64,000 nt of DNA. Source: Cyanobacteria bacterium FACHB-502 (GTDB lineage: Bacteria > Cyanobacteriota > Cyanobacteriia > Elainellales > Elainellaceae). The notes under the pieces were generated by a model, which was not told the origin of the DNA, searched no databases, and worked only from the letters and a program-made list of their open reading frames with translations. Every line of letters begins with the position of its first letter. Positions within the stretch are counted from its first letter, which is position 1. The position numbers and the translations under genes were made by a program. This document shows positions 35,701 to 44,027 of this stretch, in pieces. Where the stretch lies: positions 1-64,000 of the forward strand of contig JACJNZ010000079.1 of the NCBI GenBank assembly GCA_014695325.1, given 5' to 3'.

Positions 35701-37895
35701 CGCCCCTGCCCTCCAAAATTTGCAGTACCCAGAATGGATCCATTTTGCAGTGTAATGTTCTGTGCTTCAATCGTAATGTTGCCTGAATTTCCTTGACCTC
35801 CGATGGCTCCAGTCACAATACCAGAGCCGTTTTCAAGCGTGAGATCTCCACCGGTTGTAATCCTGATATCTCCAGCATTGTTAGGATTCAATGCGGCAAA
35901 ATTGCCAGCCAAGTTTCCTGCACCAGAATTAATCCTGGCTCGATTATTTAACTGCACTGAACCAGCAGTAATCGTGATATTTCCCGCAGTTCCCTGATTG
36001 TTAGCGTTCACCACTAAGATTGCACCATCTCTCAGCACAAGCTGCCCTGCATCAATGATTAAATTGCCTGCAATGCCTCCTGCACCTTGAGCTTCAGTAG
36101 ATAAAGCACTGGGAAGTTGACCATTAGGTGTTATGCCAGCTAGTTCCAGCAGATTGCTTACCCGTACTGTTAATTGACCGCTCTGTGCATTACTTGCGCT
36201 CGATGAAGTAGACGCGATCGCTCCACCCCGAATACTAAATTGTCCTGCTGTAATCTCTAAATCTCCGGCATTGCTCGATCCAAGGGCTTCACTGCTAATT
36301 GCGCTGCGGAGTTGTCCATTGGCAGAGGTTCCTACCAACTCGATCGTGTCTGCACTAATAGTGAGATGACCAGCCTGTCCATCAAGAGTGCCAATAGCTT
36401 CTGTAGACAAAATGGCTCCTCCTTGGACGCTTAAATGTCCAGTGTTTATGCGGGTGTTCCCAGCACGACCTGATCCATTTGTTGCACTACCTATTCCAGT
36501 GCGAAATTGTTCATTAGCTGAGGTTCCTATCAGTTCAATCGTATCGGCATTAATAGTGATATCTCCACCCTGTCCTTCGTTTGCAGTTAGGGTGATTAAC
36601 TGGGATCCTTCACTCAGGCTTAGTAGTCCTGTTGTGATAAATAAACTACCAGTGTTGCCTGCTCCCTCGGATCCACTGAATAAACTGCTGCGAAATTGCC
36701 CATCTGGTGAAGTACCAGTTAGCTCGATCGCCTCTGGTGCAATAATCGTGATATTGCCTGCATTGCCTGTTCCGCCTAGTCGAATTTGCGTGCCAATTCC
36801 CCCACCTGATGTAATAGAAAGCGATCGGGTATTCACTTCAATATTACCTGTATTACCTGTTGCACCTGCTAATACTTCCTGATAGATTCCTGCCCCGGTT
36901 CCAGCCAACCCCACACGAGCCAGATCGATCTGGTTCGCATTCAGCACAATATTGCCAGCATTGCCTGTGGTCTCTATTCCAGCAACGAGTCGTCCCCCAT
37001 CGGTTGCAGTAAATTCATTGGCATTTACAACAATGTCACCATCACCCCCACCTCGCACTGCCACTCGTGCATCATTCGCTAGCGCGACATTGGCTAAAGC
37101 ACTATTGGGGGAAAAATTAAAACTCAGGGTATTCTCAGCCTGATTCAATCCAACAGTTCCTGCTTCTGCCAATCCACCTAACTCAATTTGTCCACCAAAA
37201 GCATTGAGTCTGCCTCCATCAATTTCAATATTGCCACCTAATAACAACAGGCTCTCGCCATCTGGTACGCGCAACCCCGAAGCAGCGAATCCGGCAGGGG
37301 TACTGCCACTAGAGGCGATCGACCGATTAGTAATATTTCCAGTAGGGATTTGATTAAATAGAAAAGCAGAAGGATCAACAGTCAGCAATTGCGATGGTAT
37401 TTCTGGGTTCGTCGCACTAAAAAATTTCCCTTCCCCAAACCCGATCGCATTTGACGTTGTTCCAACAAATGAGCCGCCAATATCTAACATTGCATTTGGT
37501 CCGAACAAAATGCCATTCGGGTTCATCAAATACAGATTGGCACCTGAGCGAACTACTGCCCCATTCTCAAGACCAAATGTACCGAGAACGCCATTAATAT
37601 TGGAAGGATTTTCTCCAGTCACTCGTGTCAAAATATTTTCAATCTGTCCGGGATCGAAGAAGTAGACGCCTCCTCCCACCTCTACATTGAACTCACGAAA
37701 GCTGTGAAATAGATTATTACCGCGTCTTGCCCCACCCTCAATCGTAAAATCTCGCTCACTTCGATCGACGACCCGCGATCGCTCTTCCCCCAACGTCTCA
37801 TCGGGAACAGGTCTTGCTGCGATCGGTTCATTCACTCCCAATCCTAAGAGCCAGACCAAGCCGAACAAGCTCAATCGCCAAGACTTGCGGTACAT
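32787..37895 (-). CDS. Giant TPS exoprotein (TpsA, filamentous-haemagglutinin type)
   Basis: A 1702-aa secreted beta-helix protein of the two-partner secretion (type Vb) system. A signal peptide (LSLFGLVWLLGLGV) is followed by the haemagglutination-activity TPS domain (residues about 30-280) with MNPNGILFGP, the NPNGI hallmark. Then come dozens of beta-helix repeats with G-x-A-G-N-I-x-I patterns. The C-terminus (TSFIQNSLADL, NSCIARTESGGTF, QGVYQLPNGQLV) is shared with the paralogue at 44943, a cyanobacterial exoprotein tail. No tpsB is adjacent; the transporter at 50243 is the likely partner. Confidence 0.92.
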   Translation of the reverse strand: MYRKSWRLSLFGLVWLLGLGVNEPIAARPVPDETLGEERSRVVDRSERDFTIEGGARRGNNLFHSFREFNVEVGGGVYFFDPGQIENILTRVTGENPSNINGVLGTFGLENGAVVRSGANLYLMNPNGILFGPNAMLDIGGSFVGTTSNAIGFGEGKFFSATNPEIPSQLLTVDPSAFLFNQIPTGNITNRSIASSGSTPAGFAASGLRVPDGESLLLLGGNIEIDGGRLNAFGGQIELGGLAEAGTVGLNQAENTLSFNFSPNSALANVALANDARVAVRGGGDGDIVVNANEFTATDGGRLVAGIETTGNAGNIVLNANQIDLARVGLAGTGAGIYQEVLAGATGNTGNIEVNTRSLSITSGGGIGTQIRLGGTGNAGNITIIAPEAIELTGTSPDGQFRSSLFSGSEGAGNTGSLFITTGLLSLSEGSQLITLTANEGQGGDITINADTIELIGTSANEQFRTGIGSATNGSGRAGNTRINTGHLSVQGGAILSTEAIGTLDGQAGHLTISADTIELVGTSANGQLRSAISSEALGSSNAGDLEITAGQFSIRGGAIASTSSSASNAQSGQLTVRVSNLLELAGITPNGQLPSALSTEAQGAGGIAGNLIIDAGQLVLRDGAILVVNANNQGTAGNITITAGSVQLNNRARINSGAGNLAGNFAALNPNNAGDIRITTGGDLTLENGSGIVTGAIGGQGNSGNITIEAQNITLQNGSILGTANFGGQGRSGNISLSARDSVTFLNNSNVGTLSFGTLSEADNSAVGTISVTARRFDVQNSLFAASSLIGQGNSGNISVRVTDSIRFDGGGFTTTSQGSGSGGDISLETTDLVIRNGGSIITSSSDRVTSSQAFRLALFVFPPDQANFVSELIESVNAANLALPQSNSGNITIRASNAIEISGSSADGTSISRLFSGTEGSGNAGTISLSTRQLTIREGALISTSTSGSGWGGNLSIQADTVELSGVMPLSTGQTNLSAFSTESFGTGKAGNLTIDANQLIVREGAIVSTATVNQGQGGNLTITARDSVTLLGASVVNGQTLRSGLSAETSGTGNAGTLMLNTDRLVIQEGAIISAATFGSGQGGDITITADRINLNGVSSDRQFRSAISTETASNVSGGAGDIRISANRLNLRDGAAISTLTSGSGQGGNLVLNIRDSVELARRNRLAAGQQIFSSLSTGTTGVGNAGRLEINTRRLSGRQQGEISASTSGQGNAGDIFINARDLLNLNRSYILSTIEAGATGDAGNIRIETPALSLLNGGQIGAAVGPETRELPGGRGRGGTIRIFEADSINISGVDRNGFSSGLFANTRRGAFGRGGNISLDTAALRLANGGVITTQTHNPSRGGNITVNADRLSITGGGQIVTSTFNRGSAGDITLNANDIALSGSDPAYSQRLRQVQRRLNREDSNLRPRDIVPNDSPNSGLSAGTGRDSSNNGGSITINTTNLAVNDSARISAQSEGADIAGNININANSTLNLNDGEIVTSARQSSGGAINIAGGDVRLRNNSDIRTQVAQGAGGGGDIVINAVSLIALDDSDIIAAAVQGVGGDITFGETIAFFQNYNPANSDIQDTGSLESNGSADINATGSEPGTISLPDTSFIQNSLADLPANAVDADRLIANSCIARTESGGTFLVTGSGGLPLRPGTAPLSPYPTGEVRPGTAADESALWQAGEAIVEPQGVYQLPNGQLVMSRECD

Positions 37896-38041
37896 TAATC
37901 TTGCTCCTGCAGGGTAAGTGAGTAAGAACGGAAGAAATCGGCGAAATTATCAGATATCTACCATAATCTGCTTGAATTTCGCTAAATCTTAAGTAAAACT
38001 TTGCAAGAAAACAAAATTTAATGAATGATGCAATCCAAATC

Positions 38042-38299
38042 CTATTGCTGCTCCTCAATTTCAGCTAGATAATCGATCGCCCTCAATCGTAATCCCATCA
38101 ATTGTCGATAGAAAGGATTGAGTTTACAAAGGGGAGGAATGTCGTAGATTCGACCAAACAAATAAATTCGACGTTCAAAGGGGCAGCGATCGGGGATGAG
38201 GGAACAGATCAGCCTGGCGATTTTGGGATTGTTGATTCCAATTTCATCGAGCTGTCGCTGAATGGGGTGCAGAAGTCGATCGGGAAAAAAAGTAACCAC
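38042..38299 (-). CDS. Mo-dependent nitrogenase C-terminal-domain small protein
   Basis: An 85-aa protein fully covered by the PF06967-type motif: HPIQRQLDEIGINNPKIARL, CPFERRIYLFGRIYDIPPLC and KLNPFYRQLMGLRLRAIDYL. The family is widespread in cyanobacteria, including non-fixers, with unknown function despite its name. It stands alone between an exoprotein and the thioredoxin gene. Confidence 0.85.
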   Translation of the reverse strand: MVTFFPDRLLHPIQRQLDEIGINNPKIARLICSLIPDRCPFERRIYLFGRIYDIPPLCKLNPFYRQLMGLRLRAIDYLAEIEEQQ

Positions 38300-38434
38300 T
38301 GAAATTTCACCTCTTTTAGCCTTTGCAGTTTGTGAAATTGAAGAAACTAGGAAGATGCAGTTAGAAATAAATTGGACAAAGCTTGAAGACCGTTCCGCAC
38401 CTTCCTTGATTCAGATAGCTTCTCGATGAATGTT

Positions 38435-39313
38435 CTATTCTGCTAAATACTTGTTCAATGCCTTCGACAGCGTCTTTGCAGAAACTGTACCGGAAATTTG
38501 CTCTGCGACGATTCCGGATTTGAACAGCAAAAGCGTTGGAAAACCGTTCACGTTGTAGTGCATCGGCACGCTAAAATTTTCCTCAACGTTTACCCGAATA
38601 ATCTTCAATCTGCCGTCGAATTGAACTTTGATTTCATCAATTACAGGCTTCATCACTCGGCAGGGTTCACAGCCGGGTGCCCAAAAATCAACCAGCACAG
38701 GAATTGGGCTTGCCTTCACTTCCTGGTTAAACCAAGAGACCGCTTGCGGATCAAATTCAAACATCTGGGAGAATCCGCCAGGGTTCAGAAAATCTCGACC
38801 GAGTTGCACAAAGTCGCCTGCATAGTTTCGCCCTTTATCTCCAGTTTCACGCACCGCTAACACGATTGCCTGCTCCTCAGCATCTACACCACGATGAAGC
38901 ACAATTTTGGCGTAGAAGCCGCTCAGTGTTCTGACCCCCTTAAAGGCTGCGATCGTCTTATAGTCGAGTTGAAAAACTTGTTCTGCCATATCCGTGAAGG
39001 TTGCAGTACTCCTTACGCGATTGGAGGGCGTTTCCTTAGGTTCTACGGTCAGTAAGGCTTGCTGAACAACAGCGCGGCTAGCTTGCTGTAATGCTGATGG
39101 TGCGGCGTAATACTGTGGGGACTGTAGCTCGAAAATGAGCCGCTGATCGGTGAAATGACAGAGATATTGCAGATTGGGTAGTGGCTGGTATCCCATTCGC
39201 TGCTTTTGGGTTTCAGTGACGACAAACGAGTAGAAATGAGTTTCACCTGCATGAAGACGAGTGAACCGAGGGGAAACTGGAGCATGGTTTGCGATCGAGT
39301 TCAGATTCATCAT
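38435..39313 (-). CDS. Thioredoxin-domain protein with a novel N-terminal extension
   Basis: About 292 aa from ATG 39313. The last ~105 residues are a thioredoxin fold (PVLVDFWAPGCEPCRVMKPV) with a C-x-x-C site in which CEPC replaces CGPC, a conserved cis-Pro (NGFPTLLLF) and a typical C-terminal helix. The first ~185 residues are unrecognised, soluble and without a signal peptide. Located downstream of HlyD and the peptidase transporter on the same strand, it could influence redox state of the Cys-rich precursor peptide, which is inference. Confidence 0.8.
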   Translation of the reverse strand: MMNLNSIANHAPVSPRFTRLHAGETHFYSFVVTETQKQRMGYQPLPNLQYLCHFTDQRLIFELQSPQYYAAPSALQQASRAVVQQALLTVEPKETPSNRVRSTATFTDMAEQVFQLDYKTIAAFKGVRTLSGFYAKIVLHRGVDAEEQAIVLAVRETGDKGRNYAGDFVQLGRDFLNPGGFSQMFEFDPQAVSWFNQEVKASPIPVLVDFWAPGCEPCRVMKPVIDEIKVQFDGRLKIIRVNVEENFSVPMHYNVNGFPTLLLFKSGIVAEQISGTVSAKTLSKALNKYLAE

Positions 39314-39469
39314 GGTTGTTTTCAATTCGTGATGGGCTTAAGTAAAATGCTGATGACTTAAGAGTAGAGAACAGCGCCAGAAAACGCATTCATGCTTTTT
39401 GCCATTTGGCTGATCTGAAAGGGAAGCATAGGATTCACAAATGGATTCGCAGAATTGCAGAAAACCGTA

Positions 39470-39522
39470 TTGCAACGTGAATTTACACAGTGAATTTGTA
39501 AAGTAAACTTGCAAAGTGAATT
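39470..39522. repeat. Four tandem ~13-bp repeats upstream of thioredoxin gene
   Basis: Read on the minus strand the units are ATTCACTTTGCAAG, TTTACTTTACAAA, TTCACTGTGTAAA and TTCACGTTGCAAT, a degenerate TTCAC-N2-TGCAA pattern. They sit between the hlyD stop and the thioredoxin start, and might be a binding-site array or a heptamer-type cyanobacterial repeat. Confidence 0.5.
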
Positions 39523-39534
39523 CCAATTTGCGGC

Positions 39535-40860
39535 TCATAAATCTGTCCAGAGCCGTGCTTTTCTCAGCACAAACTGCAAAAACGTTTCCTGCTTCGAGAT
39601 AATGCTTGCACTTGCTTGCATCCCTGACTGGAGCTGACACTGCTGTTGACCCCTGCCAAAAGCTGGGTTTTCGATCGCGATCGTGACTGCAAAAGTACCG
39701 GAAGTTCCGTTTGTTTGAGTTGGTGCGGGAGTTGCTGTGCTGTTCTGAGCTGAGCCTGCATCGGGGGCAATGGTTTGTACTTTGCCTTCCAGAACGCCGT
39801 AGTCTGAGTAAGGACAGGCATCCACTCGCACCTGGGCGATTTGTCCCACTTCAACGCGATCGATATCCTGATTTGCTACGTTTGCCCGCACGACGAGCAG
39901 TGTATGAGTTGGGACAATTTGGGCGATCGTATCACCGGAACGAATCACCTGATTCGGGTTTTGAATATTGAGCTGAAATACGGTGCCGTCGCTGGTTGCC
40001 CGAATAATACTACGCCGTAAATCGCGCTCAACCTGCTCTAGTTCTTTCTGGTCTCGAATGATCTGCACCTGAATTTCTGCCTGCCGCTGTACCAGTGCTT
40101 CTCGCTCTTTTTGCAGATTTGCCAGCGTTGCTCTCCCGCGTGCCCGTTCTTGAGCAATTCCTTCTTCTGCGACAATGACTGATGCGTTGGTGGGATTGAT
40201 CGATGCTTTAGCGCGTTCCAATCTGGCTTCTGCGGTACGGGCAGCAGATTCTTTTTCTTTAAGCTGCAAGCTTGACACGGCTCCGGTTGCTGCAAGCTGA
40301 AGGTAGCGGTTCCACTCATCCTGAGCCTGCTCGAGGGCAACCTGAGCTTCCTGAACTTCCGCTTCAGCGGTAATAGACCGCTCCACATAGTCCCGCTGAT
40401 TGCGAACGGTTTGTGCCTGTGCTGCTGCGATCGATCTTTCTGTGGAGTAAGATTCAGCCGCCATCTGAGCATCGAGAAATCGAATCTGGGCAGTAACCTG
40501 ATCAACCTGAGTTTGATTCTGCTGAATACTGCCCTGAAGCTGGCTCTTCTGAATTTGCAGCTTTGTATCGTCAAGATAGGCAATCGTGTCCCCCTGTCGC
40601 ACCTGCTGATGGTCCTTGACCGCAATTTGCTTAACGCTGCCCTCAATCTCTGCTTGCACAATGCGCAGTTCCCCTGCCGGACGAATCGTTGCATTGGCTC
40701 TAACCACCACGTTATAGCGAACGATCGCAGACAGCGAGATGGCAACCCCAATCGTACCCACAAGAACTAACCCTCCTAAGGAAGTCCAGCGGCTAATGGG
40801 TGGCAGCAGATCCTGTGAATTGAGCGGCTGGATTGAAATTGGATGAATGTGATTCACCAT
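39535..40860 (-). CDS. HlyD-family membrane fusion protein
   Basis: A 441-aa periplasmic adaptor. One N-terminal membrane helix (LGGLVLVGTIGVAISLSAIV) is followed by the first lipoyl half (AEIEGSVKQIAVKDHQQVRQ), a long alpha-helical coiled coil (about residues 95-270), the second lipoyl half (IIRATSDGTVFQLNI) and a beta-barrel domain. With the C39 ABC transporter 68 bp upstream it would form the export machine bridging to an outer-membrane channel, which is not encoded here. Confidence 0.9.
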   Translation of the reverse strand: MVNHIHPISIQPLNSQDLLPPISRWTSLGGLVLVGTIGVAISLSAIVRYNVVVRANATIRPAGELRIVQAEIEGSVKQIAVKDHQQVRQGDTIAYLDDTKLQIQKSQLQGSIQQNQTQVDQVTAQIRFLDAQMAAESYSTERSIAAAQAQTVRNQRDYVERSITAEAEVQEAQVALEQAQDEWNRYLQLAATGAVSSLQLKEKESAARTAEARLERAKASINPTNASVIVAEEGIAQERARGRATLANLQKEREALVQRQAEIQVQIIRDQKELEQVERDLRRSIIRATSDGTVFQLNIQNPNQVIRSGDTIAQIVPTHTLLVVRANVANQDIDRVEVGQIAQVRVDACPYSDYGVLEGKVQTIAPDAGSAQNSTATPAPTQTNGTSGTFAVTIAIENPAFGRGQQQCQLQSGMQASASIISKQETFLQFVLRKARLWTDL

Positions 40861-40928
40861 AGGTTTTACTCAAGAATGTTTGACTCAAGAATTCGGAACA
40901 GAATTGAATCGAGTATCAGAAGCAAGTA

Positions 40929-43097
40929 TTAGGAAGCAAAAACTGCATTGGCATAAAGTCTTTCCAGCTGATTGCCGGATCGTGCCAGGACATCAGCACA
41001 GGTTCCCTGAAGTTTGACGTGACCTTGCTCTAGCAGCACAATCCAATCTGCACACCGAATCACCGAGGGACGATGGCTAATTAAAACTGTTGTTTTTCCG
41101 CGACGATACCGCAACAGACGATCGATCAGCTCTGCTTCCCCAGCTGGATCGAGCCCAGAGGTTGACTCATCGAGAATCAGCACCGATGGATTGTGAATGA
41201 GGGCACGGGCGATCGCTAATCGCTGTCGTTGTCCACCAGACAAGTTCGTGGCAAACTCACCCAGAATCGTCTGATATTTGTTGGGTAAGCGGCTAATAAA
41301 AGCGTCGGCTCCTGTAATTTGGCAGACTGCCACGATTTGATCAAACGTTGCTTCTGGTGCAGCGATGTGAAAGTTATCGAGAATCGATCGGTTCCAAAAG
41401 TGTGGTTCTTGCGGGACTAAAACGACCTGTTGCCGCAAACTCGCTAAGGAAATGTCTTGCTGATTGTAAGATCCGATGCGAATATTGCCTTCTTGAAGTG
41501 GATAAAGTCCGGCAATGAGCTTAACCAGCGTACTTTTGCCGCAGCCCGATTGCCCAATCAGCGCAGTCACCTGTCCGCCGGGAATTTGGACTGAGAAGTG
41601 GTCGAATAAGTTAGTGCGATCGGCGTAGTCGAAGCTGATATTGCTGCATGCGATCGCGGCATCGGCGGGAATTGTTGCTGTTGGCTTGTGCAAATCCTCG
41701 ACATCTTCTGTCGGATGGTCTGTGACTTCTGCAAGTCGCTGAGCGGCTGCTCTAACGCGGGTGAACTCATCGATAAAGTTGATAACGGTGGTGATGAGCT
41801 GAACAAAATTATCTTGCATTGCTTTGAATGCCAGCAGTTGCCCAATACTCAGATTCTCCGCCGGATTCATCACCAAATGTCCGCCAAACCACAGCAAGCC
41901 AATACTGCCCACACCAGAAACCAAACCAGAAAAGGAGTTGTTGAGAATGCTGATTTGATTGCTTTTCAAATTGCTGCTTGCCAGGCGGCTGAAGCGACTT
42001 TGAAGTTCGCCCCAAAGCTGAGGCATAGCTCCCAGAGTTTTGAGTGTGAGGGCACCCTTAAAGGTTTCAACCAGCACACCCTGATTTTCAGCATCGGTCA
42101 CCAAAACCTGCTGAGTCTTGCGCTGGAGCGTGGGCTGAAACACAACCACTGAAAGGGTCATGAGCAGGGCAAAGGAAATCGCAAACAGGCTTAATTTCCA
42201 GCTATAAAATATCATCAATCCAAGTGAGATGAGCGCAACAAAAAATTGGCTGGGTAAATTGACAGCAACTTGCGAAATTAGATAATTAAGCTGCTGAATA
42301 TCCTGTAAACGACTCATAATCTCGCCGCTGCGTCGCGTTTCATAATAGTTCAGCGGCAGACGTAAAAGCTTTTGACAAAATTCTAGAACCATCCCAAGTT
42401 CTAGTCTTTGAGCAAAATGAGTCACCAAATTGGATTGAACCAGATCTAAGCTGTTGCTAATTGCAGTCATCGCAATCACAACAATCGCGATCGTATTCAG
42501 CAACCGAAAATCCTCGCGAATGAGAACATCATCAGTTAGAATTTGCAGCAAAATTGGAGATGCCAAAGACAATACGCCAATCACAATGTTGAGCAATAGA
42601 GCCTGACCGACGATCGATCGATAGCTCCAAATGCGCTGAAGAAATCGCTGAAATTCCTTTTCGGGCTGATCTGACTGGATCTGAAACCCAGCCGTATCTG
42701 GCTCAAGCAGCAGCATCACCCAATCCGTCCATCCTGCAGCTAACTCCTGAGCAGATAGGCGACGCACTCCGATCGCCGGATCCACAATTACAAACTGCTG
42801 ACCGCGCTTTCCATACAGGACAACCCAGTGATTGCCCTTCCAGTGAATGATTGCAGGCAGGGGTATTTCGTGCAGTCGCTCCAGGGCTTCTAAGGAGACT
42901 CTGACCGGACGAACCGAAAACCCAAGCTTTGCCGCACCCTGCTGGAGCCCCCAAAGATTGGTTCCTTGTTGCCCTGTGCCAACTAAACTGCGAATCTCCC
43001 GGACGCTCATCTTTAAGCCATAGTGTCGAGCGATCGAGGCTAGACAAGCGGCGCCACAGTCTTCTTCGCTATGCTGCTGAATGAAATGATGTTTCAC
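40929..43097 (-). CDS. Peptidase-containing ABC transporter (C39, bacteriocin type)
   Basis: A 722-aa PCAT that removes double-glycine leaders and exports the mature peptide. The start is GTG with GGGAGAG 5 nt upstream. The N-terminal C39 peptidase has Q8, C14 (EEDCGAACLAS), H90 (GNHWVVLYG) and D106 (VIVDPAIG), a complete active site. Six membrane helices follow. The ATPase has Walker A GQSGCGKST (near 514), signature NLSGGQRQRLAIARAL and Walker B VLILDESTSGLD. Its gene lies downstream of the precursor peptide gene on the same strand. Confidence 0.95.
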   Translation of the reverse strand: MKHHFIQQHSEEDCGAACLASIARHYGLKMSVREIRSLVGTGQQGTNLWGLQQGAAKLGFSVRPVRVSLEALERLHEIPLPAIIHWKGNHWVVLYGKRGQQFVIVDPAIGVRRLSAQELAAGWTDWVMLLLEPDTAGFQIQSDQPEKEFQRFLQRIWSYRSIVGQALLLNIVIGVLSLASPILLQILTDDVLIREDFRLLNTIAIVVIAMTAISNSLDLVQSNLVTHFAQRLELGMVLEFCQKLLRLPLNYYETRRSGEIMSRLQDIQQLNYLISQVAVNLPSQFFVALISLGLMIFYSWKLSLFAISFALLMTLSVVVFQPTLQRKTQQVLVTDAENQGVLVETFKGALTLKTLGAMPQLWGELQSRFSRLASSNLKSNQISILNNSFSGLVSGVGSIGLLWFGGHLVMNPAENLSIGQLLAFKAMQDNFVQLITTVINFIDEFTRVRAAAQRLAEVTDHPTEDVEDLHKPTATIPADAAIACSNISFDYADRTNLFDHFSVQIPGGQVTALIGQSGCGKSTLVKLIAGLYPLQEGNIRIGSYNQQDISLASLRQQVVLVPQEPHFWNRSILDNFHIAAPEATFDQIVAVCQITGADAFISRLPNKYQTILGEFATNLSGGQRQRLAIARALIHNPSVLILDESTSGLDPAGEAELIDRLLRYRRGKTTVLISHRPSVIRCADWIVLLEQGHVKLQGTCADVLARSGNQLERLYANAVFAS

Positions 43098-43272
43098 GGC
43101 ACTCTCCCAAACGCGATCAATTCAGAACGATCGATGAACTGTTCATACAGTATGAAAAGCGAATTGAATTCGCATTCCTTTGAGTTGCCAATCGCTTTGG
43201 TGAGAGGAGAATTGTCATCTACTGGTTTCGACCCATCATCTTACTGAAATCTGCAATCGTCGCGTTGCCAAG

Positions 43273-43300
43273 AAAAAAGCACCTCCATCTGGAAGTGCCT
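43273..43300 (-). terminator. Rho-independent terminator after precursor gene
   Basis: On the minus strand AGGCACTTCC-AGAT-GGAGGTGCT is followed by TTTTTT. It lies about 130 nt after the precursor stop and 175 nt before the transporter start, so the peptide can be made in excess over its transporter. Confidence 0.75.
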
Positions 43301-43332
43301 TAATTGCTGAGTGATGTTGATCGTTTCGGATT

Positions 43333-43351
43333 TTGAGCTAGTGAAGCTCAA
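43333..43351 (-). other. Small hairpin in precursor 3' untranslated region
   Basis: TTGAGCT-AGTGA-AGCTCAA forms a perfect 7-bp stem between the precursor stop and the terminator; a possible mRNA stability element. Confidence 0.4.
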
Positions 43352-43428
43352 GTGAGTGCGTTAAACAATCGCTCAATCAAGCTCAGTGATAACAAATTTG
43401 AGAACTCATTGAGAACGATCGTTCCTTC

Positions 43429-43590
43429 TTAGTAGCACCGAACCACTCGAACGTAGCGAAAGAAGCAGCCGTACCAGTAGCACACTCGACGCGAAGCCCA
43501 GACATAGAAGCAGCGGTAACCGCCATTCAGTTCAGCTTGCTCTTCAGCAGAAAGGTCAGTCAAGAATGCATTGTTTTCGATCGATTGCAT
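43429..43590 (-). CDS. Double-glycine precursor of a Cys/Arg/aromatic-rich peptide
   Basis: A 53-aa precursor with AAGGAG 8 nt before the ATG. The 24-residue leader ends in LSAEEQAELNGG, a typical C39-transporter cleavage signal. The 29-residue core (YRCFYVWASRRVC, then YWYGC, then a third segment ending RCY) has four Cys in the symmetric pattern CX9CX4CX9C, six Arg, eleven Tyr/Phe/Trp and no acidic residue or Lys. The central VCYWYGC resembles the turn of tachyplesin (VCYRGIC). It is therefore probably a cationic beta-hairpin antimicrobial peptide with two disulfides; activity is inferred. The processing transporter, HlyD adaptor and a thioredoxin-domain gene follow on the same strand. No modification enzyme is seen. 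Confidence 0.85.
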   Translation of the reverse strand: MQSIENNAFLTDLSAEEQAELNGGYRCFYVWASRRVCYWYGCFFRYVRVVRCY

Positions 43591-44027
43591 GGTCGTTTCT
43601 CCTTGAGAATGTGAGTTTTATCAGAAGTTCAGAACTTTGGAAATCTCTTTGTCTCCGCCGTTTGAACTCTGATGCTTCACAGAATACGAAACCCAATTGA
43701 CAATCGCATTCACAGTTTTAGCAAGCCTAAATTCTAGAATTACACCCCTGCCTTACGCTTTTGCCTTACACGATTACAGAAACTGGGCTTGACAAAATCC
43801 TGTATTGCATTCAACACCTGAATCTTCCACAAATTACAGCGAATTGCAGCCGCCCTTGCTGAATTCTGCAAGCTCAATTACCGAATTTGATGACCGCAAT
43901 TACAAGGACTGAGAATGCAATCACTTGTCATTTTTTTTACTGTGTGAAGCAGGTTGAGGACGCAAATGAATAACCTTTCAGCCTTCGACCGATATTCATT
44001 CTTTTCGACATCTTGTGAGGAATTAAA
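43591..44027. promoter_or_regulatory. Divergent promoter region, precursor peptide and RTX gene
   Basis: 437 bp between two genes that point away from each other. It should hold both promoters; the sequence is AT-rich with several GAATT/TTGCA-like words, but no -10/-35 pair could be fixed with confidence. Confidence 0.4.

Noticed and set aside
34371..37143. Plus-strand open frames inside the exoprotein genes
   Set aside because: They are antisense shadows of the repetitive beta-helix coding sequence with Pro/Ser-rich translations.
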